Assembly (NCBI GenBank): GCA_036488085.1
Contig: DASXHZ010000024.1
Location: 1 to 64,000 of the forward strand
Length of the DNA: 64,000 bases
Origin: DASXHZ01 sp036488085
Lineage (GTDB): Bacteria > Acidobacteriota > Thermoanaerobaculia > Gp7-AA8
Direction of reading: 5' to 3'
Below are positions 42,107 through 51,567 of the stretch, one piece after another. How positions within the stretch are numbered: position 1 is the stretch's first letter; every line of letters begins with the position of its first letter. A program made the position numbers and the translations under genes. The notes beneath the pieces were generated by a model. It ran no database searches, had not been told where the DNA came from, and saw nothing but the letters and a program-made list of their open reading frames with translations.

Positions 42107-42628
42107 ATGTGCAATCAGTTCGTTAAGTGGTTTTGTTTGTTGGGGCTAACGATTCCGTTCGTCTCCATGGCGGCGCAGCCGCTCCCCGATCCGTGCAAGC
42201 TCCTGACGGTTGCGGACGTGGAGCAGGCGCAGGGGAACGTTTATCTCGATGCGTCGAAATCGGTAAAGACGTCCGGCGGTGTGACGGTGGCCCAGTGCTA
42301 CTTCCGCCTCGCGGAGGCCTCCCGATCGGTGACGCTGGAGCTTACCCGCGCCCAGTCGGCCCATGAGACGCACAAGTTATGGGAGACGCAGTTCGAGGCG
42401 AAGGAGAAAGAGAAGAGCGAGGAAGGCGAGAACGAGACGCACGGCGTCGAGGTGAAGGGGATCGGCGAGGACGCCATCTGGACCGGCAACCGTGTCAGCG
42501 GCGCACTCTACGTCCTCACGAAGTCCACGATCCTCCGCATCTCCCTTGGCGGCATCGGCACGCAGGAGCTGAAGGTCGAGCGAGCGAAGATGCTCGCGCG
42601 GCGTGTGCTGCCCAAGTTGGATCAGTAA
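42107..42628 (+). CDS. secreted hypothetical protein
   Basis: A 173-aa protein with signal peptide MCNQFVKWFCLLGLTIPFVSMAAQ. The mature part (PDPCKLLTVADVEQAQG, then VTVAQCYFRLAE) follows the pattern of small lipoprotein-like or DUF3558-like domains with an N-terminal disulfide pair. A highly charged segment (EAKEKEKSEEGENE) precedes a final beta section (GIGEDAIWTGNRVSGALYV). The ATG follows AAAGGG at moderate distance. Its stop overlaps the convergent microcompartment gene by 7 bp. Function unknown. Confidence 0.7.
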   Translation: MCNQFVKWFCLLGLTIPFVSMAAQPLPDPCKLLTVADVEQAQGNVYLDASKSVKTSGGVTVAQCYFRLAEASRSVTLELTRAQSAHETHKLWETQFEAKEKEKSEEGENETHGVEVKGIGEDAIWTGNRVSGALYVLTKSTILRISLGGIGTQELKVERAKMLARRVLPKLDQ

Positions 42629-42885
42629 ACGTCGTCGATGATGCCGACGACGACCGAGCGCACCGGGCCGTGTTTCGATTCCAGGATCTGGCGCGCCCCG
42701 TTGCCCTCGTCGTTCACGATGACGCGCTCGTCGGCGCCGGCACCGACGGAGTCGACGGCGATGACGTAGTCGCCGGTCGGCTTGCCGTCCGGTGCGGTCT
42801 TTTCGACGACGAGCAGGCGGCGGCCTTCGTAGAAGCGGTGCTTGATGGTGCCGTGGATCTCGCCGATGACGCGCCCTAGGATCAT
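42622..42885 (-). CDS. BMC-P pentameric vertex shell protein (third in operon order)
   Basis: An 87-aa EutN/CcmL-type protein: MILGRVIGEIHGTIKH, LLVVEKTAPDGKPTGDYVIAVD, VGAGADERVIVNDE and VVVGIIDDVY follow the conserved order of the OB-like BMC-P fold. Pentamers cap the vertices of bacterial microcompartment shells. It is the last gene of the microcompartment operon and its ATG overlaps the preceding stop by 4 bp. Three different BMC-P genes in one locus match the multi-pentamer shells known from Haliangium-type compartments. Confidence 0.93.
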   Translation of the reverse strand: MILGRVIGEIHGTIKHRFYEGRRLLVVEKTAPDGKPTGDYVIAVDSVGAGADERVIVNDEGNGARQILESKHGPVRSVVVGIIDDVY

Positions 42886-43160
42886 CGCGAAGGCTCCACA
42901 TTCACGCCGTCGACGATCGCGATGATGGCGTGATCGACCGGAACGTAAGACGGGTCGAGTGCCATCGCCGCCTCGCGGCCGCCTTCGTATGAAACGAGCT
43001 CGCCCGGTCCCGCCATGCGTGTCGAGTCGGCGGCGACGATCGCTTTTCCCTTCGGCTTGAGCGTCTTGTCGAGCGGCTGGACGAGGAGCATCGGCACGCC
43101 TTGGAGTCCGGGCGTAACGACGCAAGGCACGACCTGGCCGATGACGCGGCCGAGGAGCAT
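42882..43160 (-). CDS. BMC-P pentameric vertex shell protein (second)
   Basis: A 92-aa EutN/CcmL-type protein: MLLGRVIGQVVPCVVTPGLQG, MLLVQPLDKTLKPKGKAIVAAD, GPGELVSYEGGREAAMA and HAIIAIVDGVNVEPSR. It has the same fold as its two paralogues but a distinct vertex surface, so mixed or specialised vertices are possible. The start overlaps the BMC-T stop by one base and the stop overlaps the next BMC-P start by four, so translation is tightly coupled. Confidence 0.93.
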   Translation of the reverse strand: MLLGRVIGQVVPCVVTPGLQGVPMLLVQPLDKTLKPKGKAIVAADSTRMAGPGELVSYEGGREAAMALDPSYVPVDHAIIAIVDGVNVEPSR

Positions 43161-43780
43161 TACGCGATCTCTCCGTCGAGCTCGATCGTCAGCGCCTCGT
43201 TGAAGCGCGTCGTTCCGACGATGTTCCGCTCGGTGACGTCGTGGGGCGCAGCGATGAGGCGATAGGAGTAGCCGGCCGGCGGCAGCGAGTCGGGACCGCT
43301 CCCCGACGCGGCGAGCACTGAGGCGGCCTCGATGTCCGGAAGCGATCCGGCCAGCAGCGCGACGCCTTTGCCGGAGAGGCCGGTGTCCGAGAGCCGTATT
43401 TCGAGGAGCTGGACGGGCGTTCCCTTCAGTGCCGCTTCGACGGCGCGGACGATGGACGACGCGGTCTCGGTCTCGATGATCAGCAGCGAGCCGGGCGACT
43501 TCTTCTTCGCCCCGAACACGCCGTCGAAGAGCGAATCGTGAACGTCCGGCAGGAACGCTTCGTCGAGGATCGCGCCGGCGCACCGCTCCCGCGCCTCCGC
43601 GAGCGACTCCGCTGTCGCGCCGGTTGAGCCGCCGAAGAGGACGAGGTAGCGGCCGCGCGTCACGGTACCGGCACGCACGAACGCAATCGGCGCCTTCTTC
43701 AGAATCGTGTCGACGGCGAAGACACCGGTCGGGATGTTGTCGAAATCGAGAACCGCGAGTGCGGAAACCTTCTTCATCAA
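43160..43780 (-). CDS. BMC-T tandem-domain trimeric shell protein
   Basis: A 206-aa protein with two BMC folds in tandem. The first starts ALAVLDFDNIPTGVFAVDTILKKAPI and contains TRGRYLVLFGG; the second starts LLIIETETASSIVRAVEAALKGTPVQLLEIRLSDTGL and contains GKGVALLAGSLPDIEAA. Trimers of such proteins form pseudohexameric shell tiles, some with gated pores for larger metabolites. The start overlaps the aldehyde dehydrogenase stop by 4 bp. It differs clearly from the other BMC-T of this operon (45870-46493), so the two probably play different roles. Confidence 0.92.
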   Translation of the reverse strand: MMKKVSALAVLDFDNIPTGVFAVDTILKKAPIAFVRAGTVTRGRYLVLFGGSTGATAESLAEARERCAGAILDEAFLPDVHDSLFDGVFGAKKKSPGSLLIIETETASSIVRAVEAALKGTPVQLLEIRLSDTGLSGKGVALLAGSLPDIEAASVLAASGSGPDSLPPAGYSYRLIAAPHDVTERNIVGTTRFNEALTIELDGEIA

Positions 43781-45246
43781 GTGATCCTGAAGTGATCGAC
43801 CATCGTGCAGCGGCGCCAGCGCGAGAAGCTGCGCGGGCCGGTGAGCCCTTCGCCGGTCGGGCTGGCGATCGTGAACGAGCAGTAGCCCTCGCCGTCGAGC
43901 CCGAGTCCCGCCTGCGAGCGGCCGTTCTTGACGAAGATCGAGCAGTCACAAGCCTTCGCCATCCGGCTCAGGTTGTCGAGGTTCTTCGAATGCATGACCG
44001 CCGTGTGGCGGTTGCCGCCTTCGAGCTCGACCGCGAAGTCGATCGCGCGATTGGCGTCGGAGACGCGGACGACGCCCATGACCGGCATCATCTGCTCGGT
44101 CCACAACAGCGGATGGTTCTCATCCACCTCGGCCACCACGAGCCGCACCGAGTCGCTGGCGCTGATCCCCATCTTCGCGAGGATGGCGTTCGCGTTCTTG
44201 CCGATGAGGTCCTTGTCGACCTTCGCGCGCTGACGCGGGCCGCGCATCTCCGTGAAGACGACGCGCTCGAGCTCCGGCAGGCGTTCGCGCGGTATGACGA
44301 CCGCCCCTTGGTTGCGCATGGAGTTGATGAGCGCGTCGGTGATCGACGAGACGGCGATGACTTCCTTCTCGTCGGTGCAGATGATGTTGTTGTCGGTCGA
44401 CGCGCCCATGATGATGTCGCGCGCCGCCTTGTCGATGTCCGCGGTCTCATCGACGACGGCCGGAGGATTGCCCGGTCCCGCCGCGATGGCGCGCTTGCCG
44501 CTGTTCATCGCGACTTTCACGACTTCGCCGCCGCCGGTGACGACGACGAGCCGCACCAGAGGATGCCGCATCAGCTCCTGCGCCGACTCGATGGTCGGGT
44601 TCGCGACACCGGTGACGACATTCGGCGGACCGTCCGTCGCGAGGATCGCCTTGTTGATCAGCGCGATCGTCTGCATGCAGCAGTTCTTCGCGTACGGATG
44701 GACGTTGAACGCGACGGCGTTGCCCGCTGACAGCATGCCGATGGAGTTGCAGATGATGGTCGAGGTCGGGTTGGTGACGGGGGTGATGGCGCCGATGACG
44801 CCGAACGGCGCCGGCTCGATGAGGACGAGGCCGTGGTCGCCGGTCTGCGCGATCGGCGCGAGGTCTTCGATGCCGGGCGTCTTCTCGGTGACGAGACGGT
44901 TCTTGACGACCTTGTCTTCGTAGCGCCCGAGGCCTGTCTCTTCCCACGCTGCCTTGGCGAGCGCCTCACAGTTGTCGAGCATCGTCCGCCGGATGGCGGC
45001 GATGATGCGCGCGCGGTGTTCGAGCTTGAGCGCCACGAAGCGCGGCTGGGCTTCTTTGGCTGCGCGCACGGCTTCGTCGACCGTGCTGAAGACTCCCATG
45101 CCGGGAGCAGACACGAATGTCTGCTCTCCATGTGGAGCGCGGACATTCTTGTCTGCGCCGGGCGCCACACCACTCCCGCGCGAGATGTCGCCGGCAATGC
45201 GGCGCGCGATCTCCTCGATTTCCCGATCGGTGAGCCGCGTGCTCAT
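43777..45246 (-). CDS. CoA-acylating aldehyde dehydrogenase of a microcompartment (PduP/EutE type)
   Basis: A 489-aa enzyme oxidising an aldehyde to acyl-CoA with NAD+. The N-terminal helix [16 protein letters not shown] (residues 5-20) is a typical encapsulation peptide. The catalytic region has [38 protein letters not shown] and the nucleophile Cys290 in [12 protein letters not shown]. Residues about 29-49, between the peptide and the catalytic domain, are encoded by a 50-bp palindrome (45107-45156) of a family also found between genes. The gene overlaps both neighbours by 4 bp. With the DeoC domain upstream, acetaldehyde is the expected substrate. Confidence 0.94.
   Translation of the reverse strand: MSTRLTDREIEEIARRIAGDISRGSGVAPGADKNVRAPHGEQTFVSAPGMGVFSTVDEAVRAAKEAQPRFVALKLEHRARIIAAIRRTMLDNCEALAKAAWEETGLGRYEDKVVKNRLVTEKTPGIEDLAPIAQTGDHGLVLIEPAPFGVIGAITPVTNPTSTIICNSIGMLSAGNAVAFNVHPYAKNCCMQTIALINKAILATDGPPNVVTGVANPTIESAQELMRHPLVRLVVVTGGGEVVKVAMNSGKRAIAAGPGNPPAVVDETADIDKAARDIIMGASTDNNIICTDEKEVIAVSSITDALINSMRNQGAVVIPRERLPELERVVFTEMRGPRQRAKVDKDLIGKNANAILAKMGISASDSVRLVVAEVDENHPLLWTEQMMPVMGVVRVSDANRAIDFAVELEGGNRHTAVMHSKNLDNLSRMAKACDCSIFVKNGRSQAGLGLDGEGYCSFTIASPTGEGLTGPRSFSRWRRCTMVDHFRIT
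45107..45156. repeat. 50-bp palindrome inserted in frame in the aldehyde dehydrogenase gene
   Basis: The arms GCAGACACGAATGTC (45107-45121) and GACATTCTTGTCTGC (45142-45156) are complementary at 14 of 15 positions, and the centre CTCCATGTGGAG is itself palindromic. The element encodes residues of the linker between the encapsulation peptide and the catalytic domain ([19 protein letters not shown]). Its core matches the intergenic palindrome at 39387-39408. Confidence 0.9.
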
Positions 45247-45530
45247 TTCTTATACTTTTCCTTGTCGCCGACGTACCAACAGTCGACGATCGCCATCACG
45301 ACGGCGTCGACCGGCTTCTTGTCGGTCATCTCCGTCTGGCGCGCCGAGCTGCCGGACGCGATCAGCACGACCTCATCGGGCCCGGCGCCGACGGCATCCG
45401 CCGCGACGAGCGCGTTCCCGGTGTCTCTCCCGTCTTCGTCGAGAGGACGGACGACGAGGAGCTTGAGCCCCTCGAGGTTCGGCTCCTTGCGCGTCGAGAC
45501 GACCGTACCTATCACTCTTGCGAGTAGCAT
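45243..45530 (-). CDS. BMC-P pentameric vertex shell protein (first)
   Basis: A 95-aa EutN/CcmL-type protein: [59 protein letters not shown] and [17 protein letters not shown]. This has the SSARQT-type segment of typical vertex proteins and a basic C-terminal tail not seen in the other two. The stop overlaps the aldehyde dehydrogenase start by 4 bp; the BMC-H gene ends 15 bp upstream. Confidence 0.93.
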   Translation of the reverse strand: MLLARVIGTVVSTRKEPNLEGLKLLVVRPLDEDGRDTGNALVAADAVGAGPDEVVLIASGSSARQTEMTDKKPVDAVVMAIVDCWYVGDKEKYKK

Positions 45531-45545
45531 CGGACGGCCCCTGCG

Positions 45546-45851
45546 CTATTTCTTCGCGTTTGCCGGCGCGGGGGTGCCGCGGCCGAGCGGCATGACCGCG
45601 TCGACCTGATCGTGCGGGCGCGCGATCACGTGCACCGTCACGACGTCGCCGACACGACCGGCCGCCGTCTGCGCTGCGTCGCACGCCGCGCGAACCGCCG
45701 CAACGTCGCCGCGCACGACGATGGTCGTGTATCCGCCGCCCGTCTTCTCATACGACACGAGCTCGACGCGCGCTGCCTTCACGGCCGCGTCGGCGGCTTC
45801 GACAACCGCCGGAAACGACCTCGTTTCGATCATCCCGAGTGCATCCGTCAT
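45546..45851 (-). CDS. BMC-H hexameric shell protein
   Basis: A 101-aa single-domain shell protein: MTDALGMIETRSFPAVVEAAD, VELVSYEKTGGGYTTIVVRGD and VAAVRAACDAA. The pore loop is TGGGY. A short Ala/Pro/Lys tail (GTPAPANAKK) extends the C-terminus. Hexamers form most shell facets. It is the only BMC-H in the locus, so facets would be made of this protein plus the two BMC-T tiles. Confidence 0.95.
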   Translation of the reverse strand: MTDALGMIETRSFPAVVEAADAAVKAARVELVSYEKTGGGYTTIVVRGDVAAVRAACDAAQTAAGRVGDVVTVHVIARPHDQVDAVMPLGRGTPAPANAKK

Positions 45852-45869
45852 GAATCCTCCTCTTGTTTC

Positions 45870-46493
45870 CTAAGATCTTCCGGCACGGCCGGAGAGCGAC
45901 TGAATCGCCTGCTCCGCCGCGCGATATCCGACGTCGATGTCACGCTCTTCGCCGCCGAGGTAGACGCGGCCGAAGCTGCCGAAAGCGCGGACTTCGAGAA
46001 CGTTGATGTCCGCCGCCTTCTCCGCTTCATTCGCCGCGATCGCCGCATAGCCGGCGGGAGCGCATTCGAGAACGTAGAGCGTCTGCCCCGGCACGATCAT
46101 GTCGCCGTGGCGTGTCCTGTTGATCAACTGCGTGTGGTAGTCGGAGATGTTGCGAATGACCTGGCTCGACGTGATCTCCGGCTTGATGCGCTCCCCTTCC
46201 TTGAGGCCGAGGTGCTCGAGGATGGCGTGGCCGGCCTGGCGGACGTCGGCCTGCGAGTCGGAGTGGATCTCGAGCATGCCGTACAGGCGCTCGATGATCA
46301 TCATTCCGGGGCGGACGTCGGTCGATTTCAGCGCCACGTCGGTGACGCGCATGATGTCCATGCCCGGCGCGACCTCGACGAAGAGCGCCGCCTGTCCCGG
46401 TACCGGCAGGAAGCCCTGGGCTACCGTCCCGAGGAAGGAAGCGAATTGCGGCTGAAGCCGATCGATGAATACGTAGCAGCGTAGCTCACCCAC
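45870..46493 (-). CDS. second BMC-T trimeric shell protein
   Basis: A 207-aa tandem BMC protein: ELRCYVFIDRLQPQFASFLGTVAQGFLP, QAALFVEVAPGMDIMRVTDVALKSTDVRPGMM-type first domain, then QTLYVLECAPAGYAAIAANEAEKAADINVLEV and FGRVYLGGEERDIDVGYRAA for the second. The N-terminal half diverges from ordinary BMC domains, as in CsoS1D/EutL-like or Haliangium T2/T3-like tiles that can stack as double trimers. The start lies 4 bp after the RpiB-DeoC stop. Confidence 0.9.
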   Translation of the reverse strand: MGELRCYVFIDRLQPQFASFLGTVAQGFLPVPGQAALFVEVAPGMDIMRVTDVALKSTDVRPGMMIIERLYGMLEIHSDSQADVRQAGHAILEHLGLKEGERIKPEITSSQVIRNISDYHTQLINRTRHGDMIVPGQTLYVLECAPAGYAAIAANEAEKAADINVLEVRAFGSFGRVYLGGEERDIDVGYRAAEQAIQSLSGRAGRS

Positions 46494-46497
46494 TCCG

Positions 46498-47748
<1,251 letters not shown>

Positions 47749-47780
47749 TAGGCGGCGGAGGATAACATGGGGTCACATGT

Positions 47781-47843
47781 CGGTTGCCAGGTGCCGGTTG
47801 CCGGAAACCCTCCGGCCACTGGCAACCGGCCACCGGCCACCGG
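47781..47843. repeat. word-repetitive palindrome upstream of the microcompartment operon
   Basis: The left arm (47781-47804) has GGTTGCCAGGTGCCGG words and the right arm (47812-47843) the complementary CACTGGCAACCGGCCACCGG words. It has the same design as the TAACGA-word blocks but a different base word. It lies between the converging promoter side of the rpiB-deoC gene and the stop of the Kelch gene; the stop codon TAG of the latter is at its edge. Confidence 0.85.
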
Positions 47844-49796
47844 CTAGTGCCTGATCCCCCGCCGTCTCGGCTGCGGCAGCGACTCGGCGTGGAGGATCCA
47901 GTTTCCGCCGCGGAACGACCAGACATCGGAGCGGTAGGTGCCGGCGTAGCCGCCGAAGAGGGTGAGCTCGTTGGCGACCGGGTCGAACGCCAGGCCGCCG
48001 TTCTCGCGCTCGGGCGGAAGCGAGGCGGTGTTCACCTGCGACCACTGTTTCGTGCTGCCGTCCCACATCCAGAGGTCGTTCTGGTAGACCTGCGACTGCT
48101 TCGCGCCGTCGATGATCAGCTTCAGACCGCCGAAGAGATAGGCGTGGCCGTCAGCCGGATTCACAGTGACCTGCGCTCCGTAGCGCTGGCCGGGCGTGGT
48201 GGTGACGGACTTCATCTGCGTCCAGCCGTTGCCGTCGAACGACCACATGTCCTCGTACCGCTCGATGCGGTCGTTCGTCGTCGGCTGTCCGATGCCGCCA
48301 TAGAGGACGGTGAGGTTCATGATCGGGTCGAACCACATCGCGGCGTGCGAGCGCGCGGTCGCGGCGTTGTTCTTCACCTGCGTCCACTTCGTGCCGTCCC
48401 AGAGCCACGTCTCGTTGACGTAGTTGATGTCGTTGAAGCCGCCGAACAGGACCGTCTTCTTGATGTGCGCGTCGTACACCATGGAACTGAAGCGGCGCAC
48501 CTGCGGCTGCGAGTTCGAGTCGGTCGCGGTGAAAGACGTCCACTTCGCGCCGTCGAACTCGTGAACGCTCGAATCCTGGCAGACCACGACCAGCTTCTGG
48601 CGGTCGGTATCGAATGCCGAGGTCGGCGAGACACATCCGGACGGCTGGCTGTCGAACGCGACTTCTTCCCACGTGCCGTTCGAGTACCGCCAGATGTCGT
48701 CGAGCGTACTGACGCTGTCCATTCCGCCGACGAGCCAGATGACGCCGTTCAATGGGTCGGTGTTGAACGCAAAGAGGGACCGTGGAGAGGGAGAGATCGC
48801 CGGATCGACCGGCGTGGTCCAAACGCCCTGATGGTAGACGTACGTCGTGCCGACCGGCACGCTGAAGGCCTCGGTACCGCCGAAAAGTGTCGTCGTGCGG
48901 CGCGCCGGGTCGTACGCCATCGCCTCACCCGTTACGCGGAAGCTTGCGGATGCGGGGGTGACGAGCTTCCAGTTGCTGCCGTCCCACTCGTAGGTGGAAC
49001 TGAGCGTGCCGCTGCTCGAGCAGGTACCGGAGTAGAGGACGAGCACCTTCGGATCGTGCCCCTGGTAAACGAGCCCTGCGTCGTTGACGCAGTCCGGCAT
49101 CACCGAGGGCGTCATCTCCGTCCACGTCCCGTTCGAGGCATTGAGCGAGTACATGTGCGGCTTCTGGTTCGTGTCGGTGCCGAGCATGATCATCTGCTGC
49201 GTCGGCTCGTAATACGCGAGAAGCGGAGTCGTGACTTGCGGCCCGTCGCTGCCGATCTGCGTCCAGTTCGTGCCGTCGAACACCCACGTGTCGTAGTAAT
49301 TCGTCGTCGTCTTCAGATCGGTCGTCGTGAACTGCCCGCCGAACAGCACCATCCGGTTGCGGGTGGTGTCATATGCCGAGCCCGACCAGATGCGGGGCGA
49401 CGGCGCGTTGGCGGGATGCAACTCCGACCAGTCGTGACCGTCATAGACCCACGTTTCGTTTACGGCGGTCGCGGCGTCCGTCTTGCCGCCGAACATGGTG
49501 ATCCGGCTGTTCGCGGCGTCGTAGACCATCGTCTGGAACGAACGGCCGGCGGGCGTGGTGGCGGGGTAAACCTGTATCCAGTGGTCGCCCACCCAGTCCC
49601 AAGTGTCGTTGAGGTTGTAGGACTTGGCCGTGCCGGCGTCGAACGGCGACTGTCCGCCGAAGAGGACCGTATAGGTCGACTTCGGGTCGTAAACCATTCT
49701 GGCTGCAGAGCGCGCGTCAGGCGCTGCCGCAAAGAGAGCGGGAGCGAGAAGCAGCGCGGCCGAGGTGAGAAAAAAGACGATGCGGTTTCGCGTCAT
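47844..49796 (-). CDS. secreted Kelch-repeat protein
   Basis: A 650-aa protein with signal peptide MTRNRIVFFLTSAALLLAPALFA. Twelve or so Kelch-like units follow, each with MVYDxxxxxxxxFGG then W-rich strands: MVYDPKSTYTVLFGGQ, MVYDAANSRITMFGGK, SAYDTTRNRMVLFGGQF, MVYDAHIKKTVLFGG, LAFDPVANELTLFGGY. These give two propellers. The final unit ends in SLPQPRRRGIRH. An extracellular binding role is likely; no catalytic residues are seen. It is the third secreted propeller protein of the window and is not in an operon. Confidence 0.85.
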   Translation of the reverse strand: MTRNRIVFFLTSAALLLAPALFAAAPDARSAARMVYDPKSTYTVLFGGQSPFDAGTAKSYNLNDTWDWVGDHWIQVYPATTPAGRSFQTMVYDAANSRITMFGGKTDAATAVNETWVYDGHDWSELHPANAPSPRIWSGSAYDTTRNRMVLFGGQFTTTDLKTTTNYYDTWVFDGTNWTQIGSDGPQVTTPLLAYYEPTQQMIMLGTDTNQKPHMYSLNASNGTWTEMTPSVMPDCVNDAGLVYQGHDPKVLVLYSGTCSSSGTLSSTYEWDGSNWKLVTPASASFRVTGEAMAYDPARRTTTLFGGTEAFSVPVGTTYVYHQGVWTTPVDPAISPSPRSLFAFNTDPLNGVIWLVGGMDSVSTLDDIWRYSNGTWEEVAFDSQPSGCVSPTSAFDTDRQKLVVVCQDSSVHEFDGAKWTSFTATDSNSQPQVRRFSSMVYDAHIKKTVLFGGFNDINYVNETWLWDGTKWTQVKNNAATARSHAAMWFDPIMNLTVLYGGIGQPTTNDRIERYEDMWSFDGNGWTQMKSVTTTPGQRYGAQVTVNPADGHAYLFGGLKLIIDGAKQSQVYQNDLWMWDGSTKQWSQVNTASLPPERENGGLAFDPVANELTLFGGYAGTYRSDVWSFRGGNWILHAESLPQPRRRGIRH

Positions 49797-49937
49797 CCGA
49801 TGAGGTGCCCTTACCTGTTAAGTGTTGGAGCTTCGAAGAGTTGCGACCGGTTCGAACCGGCTTACGCCGAGACAAAATTCCGGTTGTTGGGTTAGACGAA
49901 CCGGCCGCAAAAAGGACACATCAGGTTGGGATGACGG

Positions 49938-50171
49938 CTATGCCTTCGGGTTGACGCCGTACTGTTCGGCAATGCTCACGAGGCGCTGTTCGACATCGTC
50001 GCCGGAGCCGCCGAGGGTGGTGCGAATCTTCTCGATCTCGGCGAGCTCGGCGTCTTCGAGCGCGAAGCCATGGTTGGTCAGCGCGTCTTGCGGATCCTCG
50101 ACCAGCCGGCGCCGGAACTCAGGATGCTCGATCGCGCGGCGCACGACCGCGCCGATCATTTCGTTGCGCAT
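49938..50171 (-). CDS. NHLP-like small protein (orphan RiPP-leader family)
   Basis: A 77-aa protein with a strong ribosome site (GGAGGAAAC-ATG). MIGAVVRRAIEHPEFRRRLVEDPQDALTNHGF and ALEDAELAEIEKIR match the leader-like pattern of nitrile-hydratase-related NHLP/Os1348-type peptides: an amphipathic helix, RRLxxDPxxAL, then an acidic ALEDAELxxI. The C-terminal core GGSGDDVEQRLVSIAEQYG has no Cys or Ser-rich modification site. No maturation enzyme lies nearby, so this may be an orphan relative rather than a RiPP precursor. Function unknown. Confidence 0.6.
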   Translation of the reverse strand: MRNEMIGAVVRRAIEHPEFRRRLVEDPQDALTNHGFALEDAELAEIEKIRTTLGGSGDDVEQRLVSIAEQYGVNPKA

Positions 50172-50214
50172 GTTTCCTCCTGGGGAGTTCAGGAGCAACG
50201 GATGGGCCAGCCGT

Positions 50215-51519
50215 CTACACCCGGATGCGCAGCGTCACCAGGGTCTCATCCGGCTTCACTTTGATCGGGGCGCCGATGTTGTTCTTGGCGTGCTCGATCG
50301 TCACGTCGATGCTCCTGGGGAGGCCGATGCGGAGGCCGTAGTCGAGCTTCGTCCACGGCCACCAGACGCTCGGGGCCGGGTAGCGTTTGTCGGATTTGGC
50401 ACGGAAGTCGTTCGTCAGGCCGCTGGCGCGGAAAACCGGCATGACCGAGTTGCCGCCGGGAAGGTCGATGCGGTAGCCGAACTCCCCTTCCCATCCGGCG
50501 CGGCCGAGGCCGGCGACGTGCTGCTTGGTGTACTGCATCGTCGAAGTCAACTTCCCCCACTCGATGTAGACGCGCGCGCCGGTCTCCTCTTTCTTGTCGC
50601 CGTGGATCGGCAGTCCGATACCGGAGCCATCCGGGCCGTCGAGCAGATCGATCTCCGCTCCGTAGAAGGTTCCGGTGAGGTGATCTTCGAACACCATCTT
50701 CCGGCGGTAGTGAAACGCGATGGCGTCAAATCCGAAGTTCTGCGCGTCGTTCTGCCACTTGTAACCAAGCCCCTGCCCGAACTGGAAATGTTCCGTCTTG
50801 AAAAAGTAGTCCTCGGTCTCCGTGTTGTAGAGGATGGGGAAGCCGGACTTCAGGTACGGGTCGGGGTTCGGCTGCAACAGCTCCTTGATGCCGTTGTCGC
50901 CGGCGAGCGCGTTCGGATCGCGGAAGTAGAGCGGATTCCCATTCGCGCCGATGACGCGCCAGTAGAAGTTCCGTCCGACGCTGCCGCCAAGGATCGCCTG
51001 CATGTCTTCGAAGCGGTTGAAGGCTGTCGCCGCGAGACCGTAGCTCTCCAGCAGCCGGATGGGTTGCCGCTCCATCTTCGGCATCTTCCCGAGTTGGAGG
51101 AACACCGAGGTTCCGGCCGGGCGGTCGAGGAACGAAGGGTTGTCGCCAAAGCGGATCCACGCTTCGTCGGCGTCGACCTTCTTGTCTTCGCTGGTCGGAT
51201 TGCGGCGGTATTTGTCCTGGACGTGGAATTGTGTGTGCGCCGTGAAGAGATGCCCGTAGCTCGCGTCGAGCCGCATCTGCACGACGCTGAGCTCCGTGTG
51301 CGTCCCGGCGTTCACCGTCTCCTCGAAGCCGACGGTCTGGCCGACCGGCAGGAAGCTCGGCGGGAAGGGGAACTTGAGCGGGAACTTCGCTTCCTTCGAG
51401 TCGCGGTAGTTGGCGCGAATCTCGAGGCGCGCGCCGTACTTCCACTCCGGCGCAGCGTCCTGTGCGAATGCTGATGCTGTAATGAAGAAAAGAAGACCAC
51501 CCGCGGCGATTCGCGTCAT
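50215..51519 (-). CDS. outer-membrane beta-barrel protein (alginate-export/porin-like)
   Basis: A 434-aa protein with a signal peptide (MTRIAAGGLLFFITASAFAQ) and alternating strands rich in aromatic and charged residues: YGARLEIRANYRDS, ELSVVQMRLDASYGHLFTAHTQFHVQD, GYKWQNDAQNFGFDAIAFHYRRKM, GARVYIEWGKLTSTMQY, WEGEFGYRIDL and DYGLRIGL. The final strand ends TLRIRV, without the usual terminal Phe. The length and short periplasmic turns fit a 16- or 18-strand barrel. The substrate is unknown. It is separated by 48 bp from the permease gene upstream on the same strand, so they may be co-transcribed. Confidence 0.75.
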   Translation of the reverse strand: MTRIAAGGLLFFITASAFAQDAAPEWKYGARLEIRANYRDSKEAKFPLKFPFPPSFLPVGQTVGFEETVNAGTHTELSVVQMRLDASYGHLFTAHTQFHVQDKYRRNPTSEDKKVDADEAWIRFGDNPSFLDRPAGTSVFLQLGKMPKMERQPIRLLESYGLAATAFNRFEDMQAILGGSVGRNFYWRVIGANGNPLYFRDPNALAGDNGIKELLQPNPDPYLKSGFPILYNTETEDYFFKTEHFQFGQGLGYKWQNDAQNFGFDAIAFHYRRKMVFEDHLTGTFYGAEIDLLDGPDGSGIGLPIHGDKKEETGARVYIEWGKLTSTMQYTKQHVAGLGRAGWEGEFGYRIDLPGGNSVMPVFRASGLTNDFRAKSDKRYPAPSVWWPWTKLDYGLRIGLPRSIDVTIEHAKNNIGAPIKVKPDETLVTLRIRV

Positions 51520-51567
51520 TCGTACCTCGTCGGGGAGTCGTACGATTGTAAACGGCTTTCGGACGTC

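Noticed and set aside
45107..45156. Transcription terminator within the microcompartment operon
   Set aside because: There is no T-tract and the element lies inside a conserved coding frame flanked by coupled genes.
47784..49895. Open plus-strand frame of 703 codons
   Set aside because: Antisense of the Kelch-repeat gene; the peptide is Arg/Val/His-rich and has no recognisable domain. High GC keeps complementary frames open.
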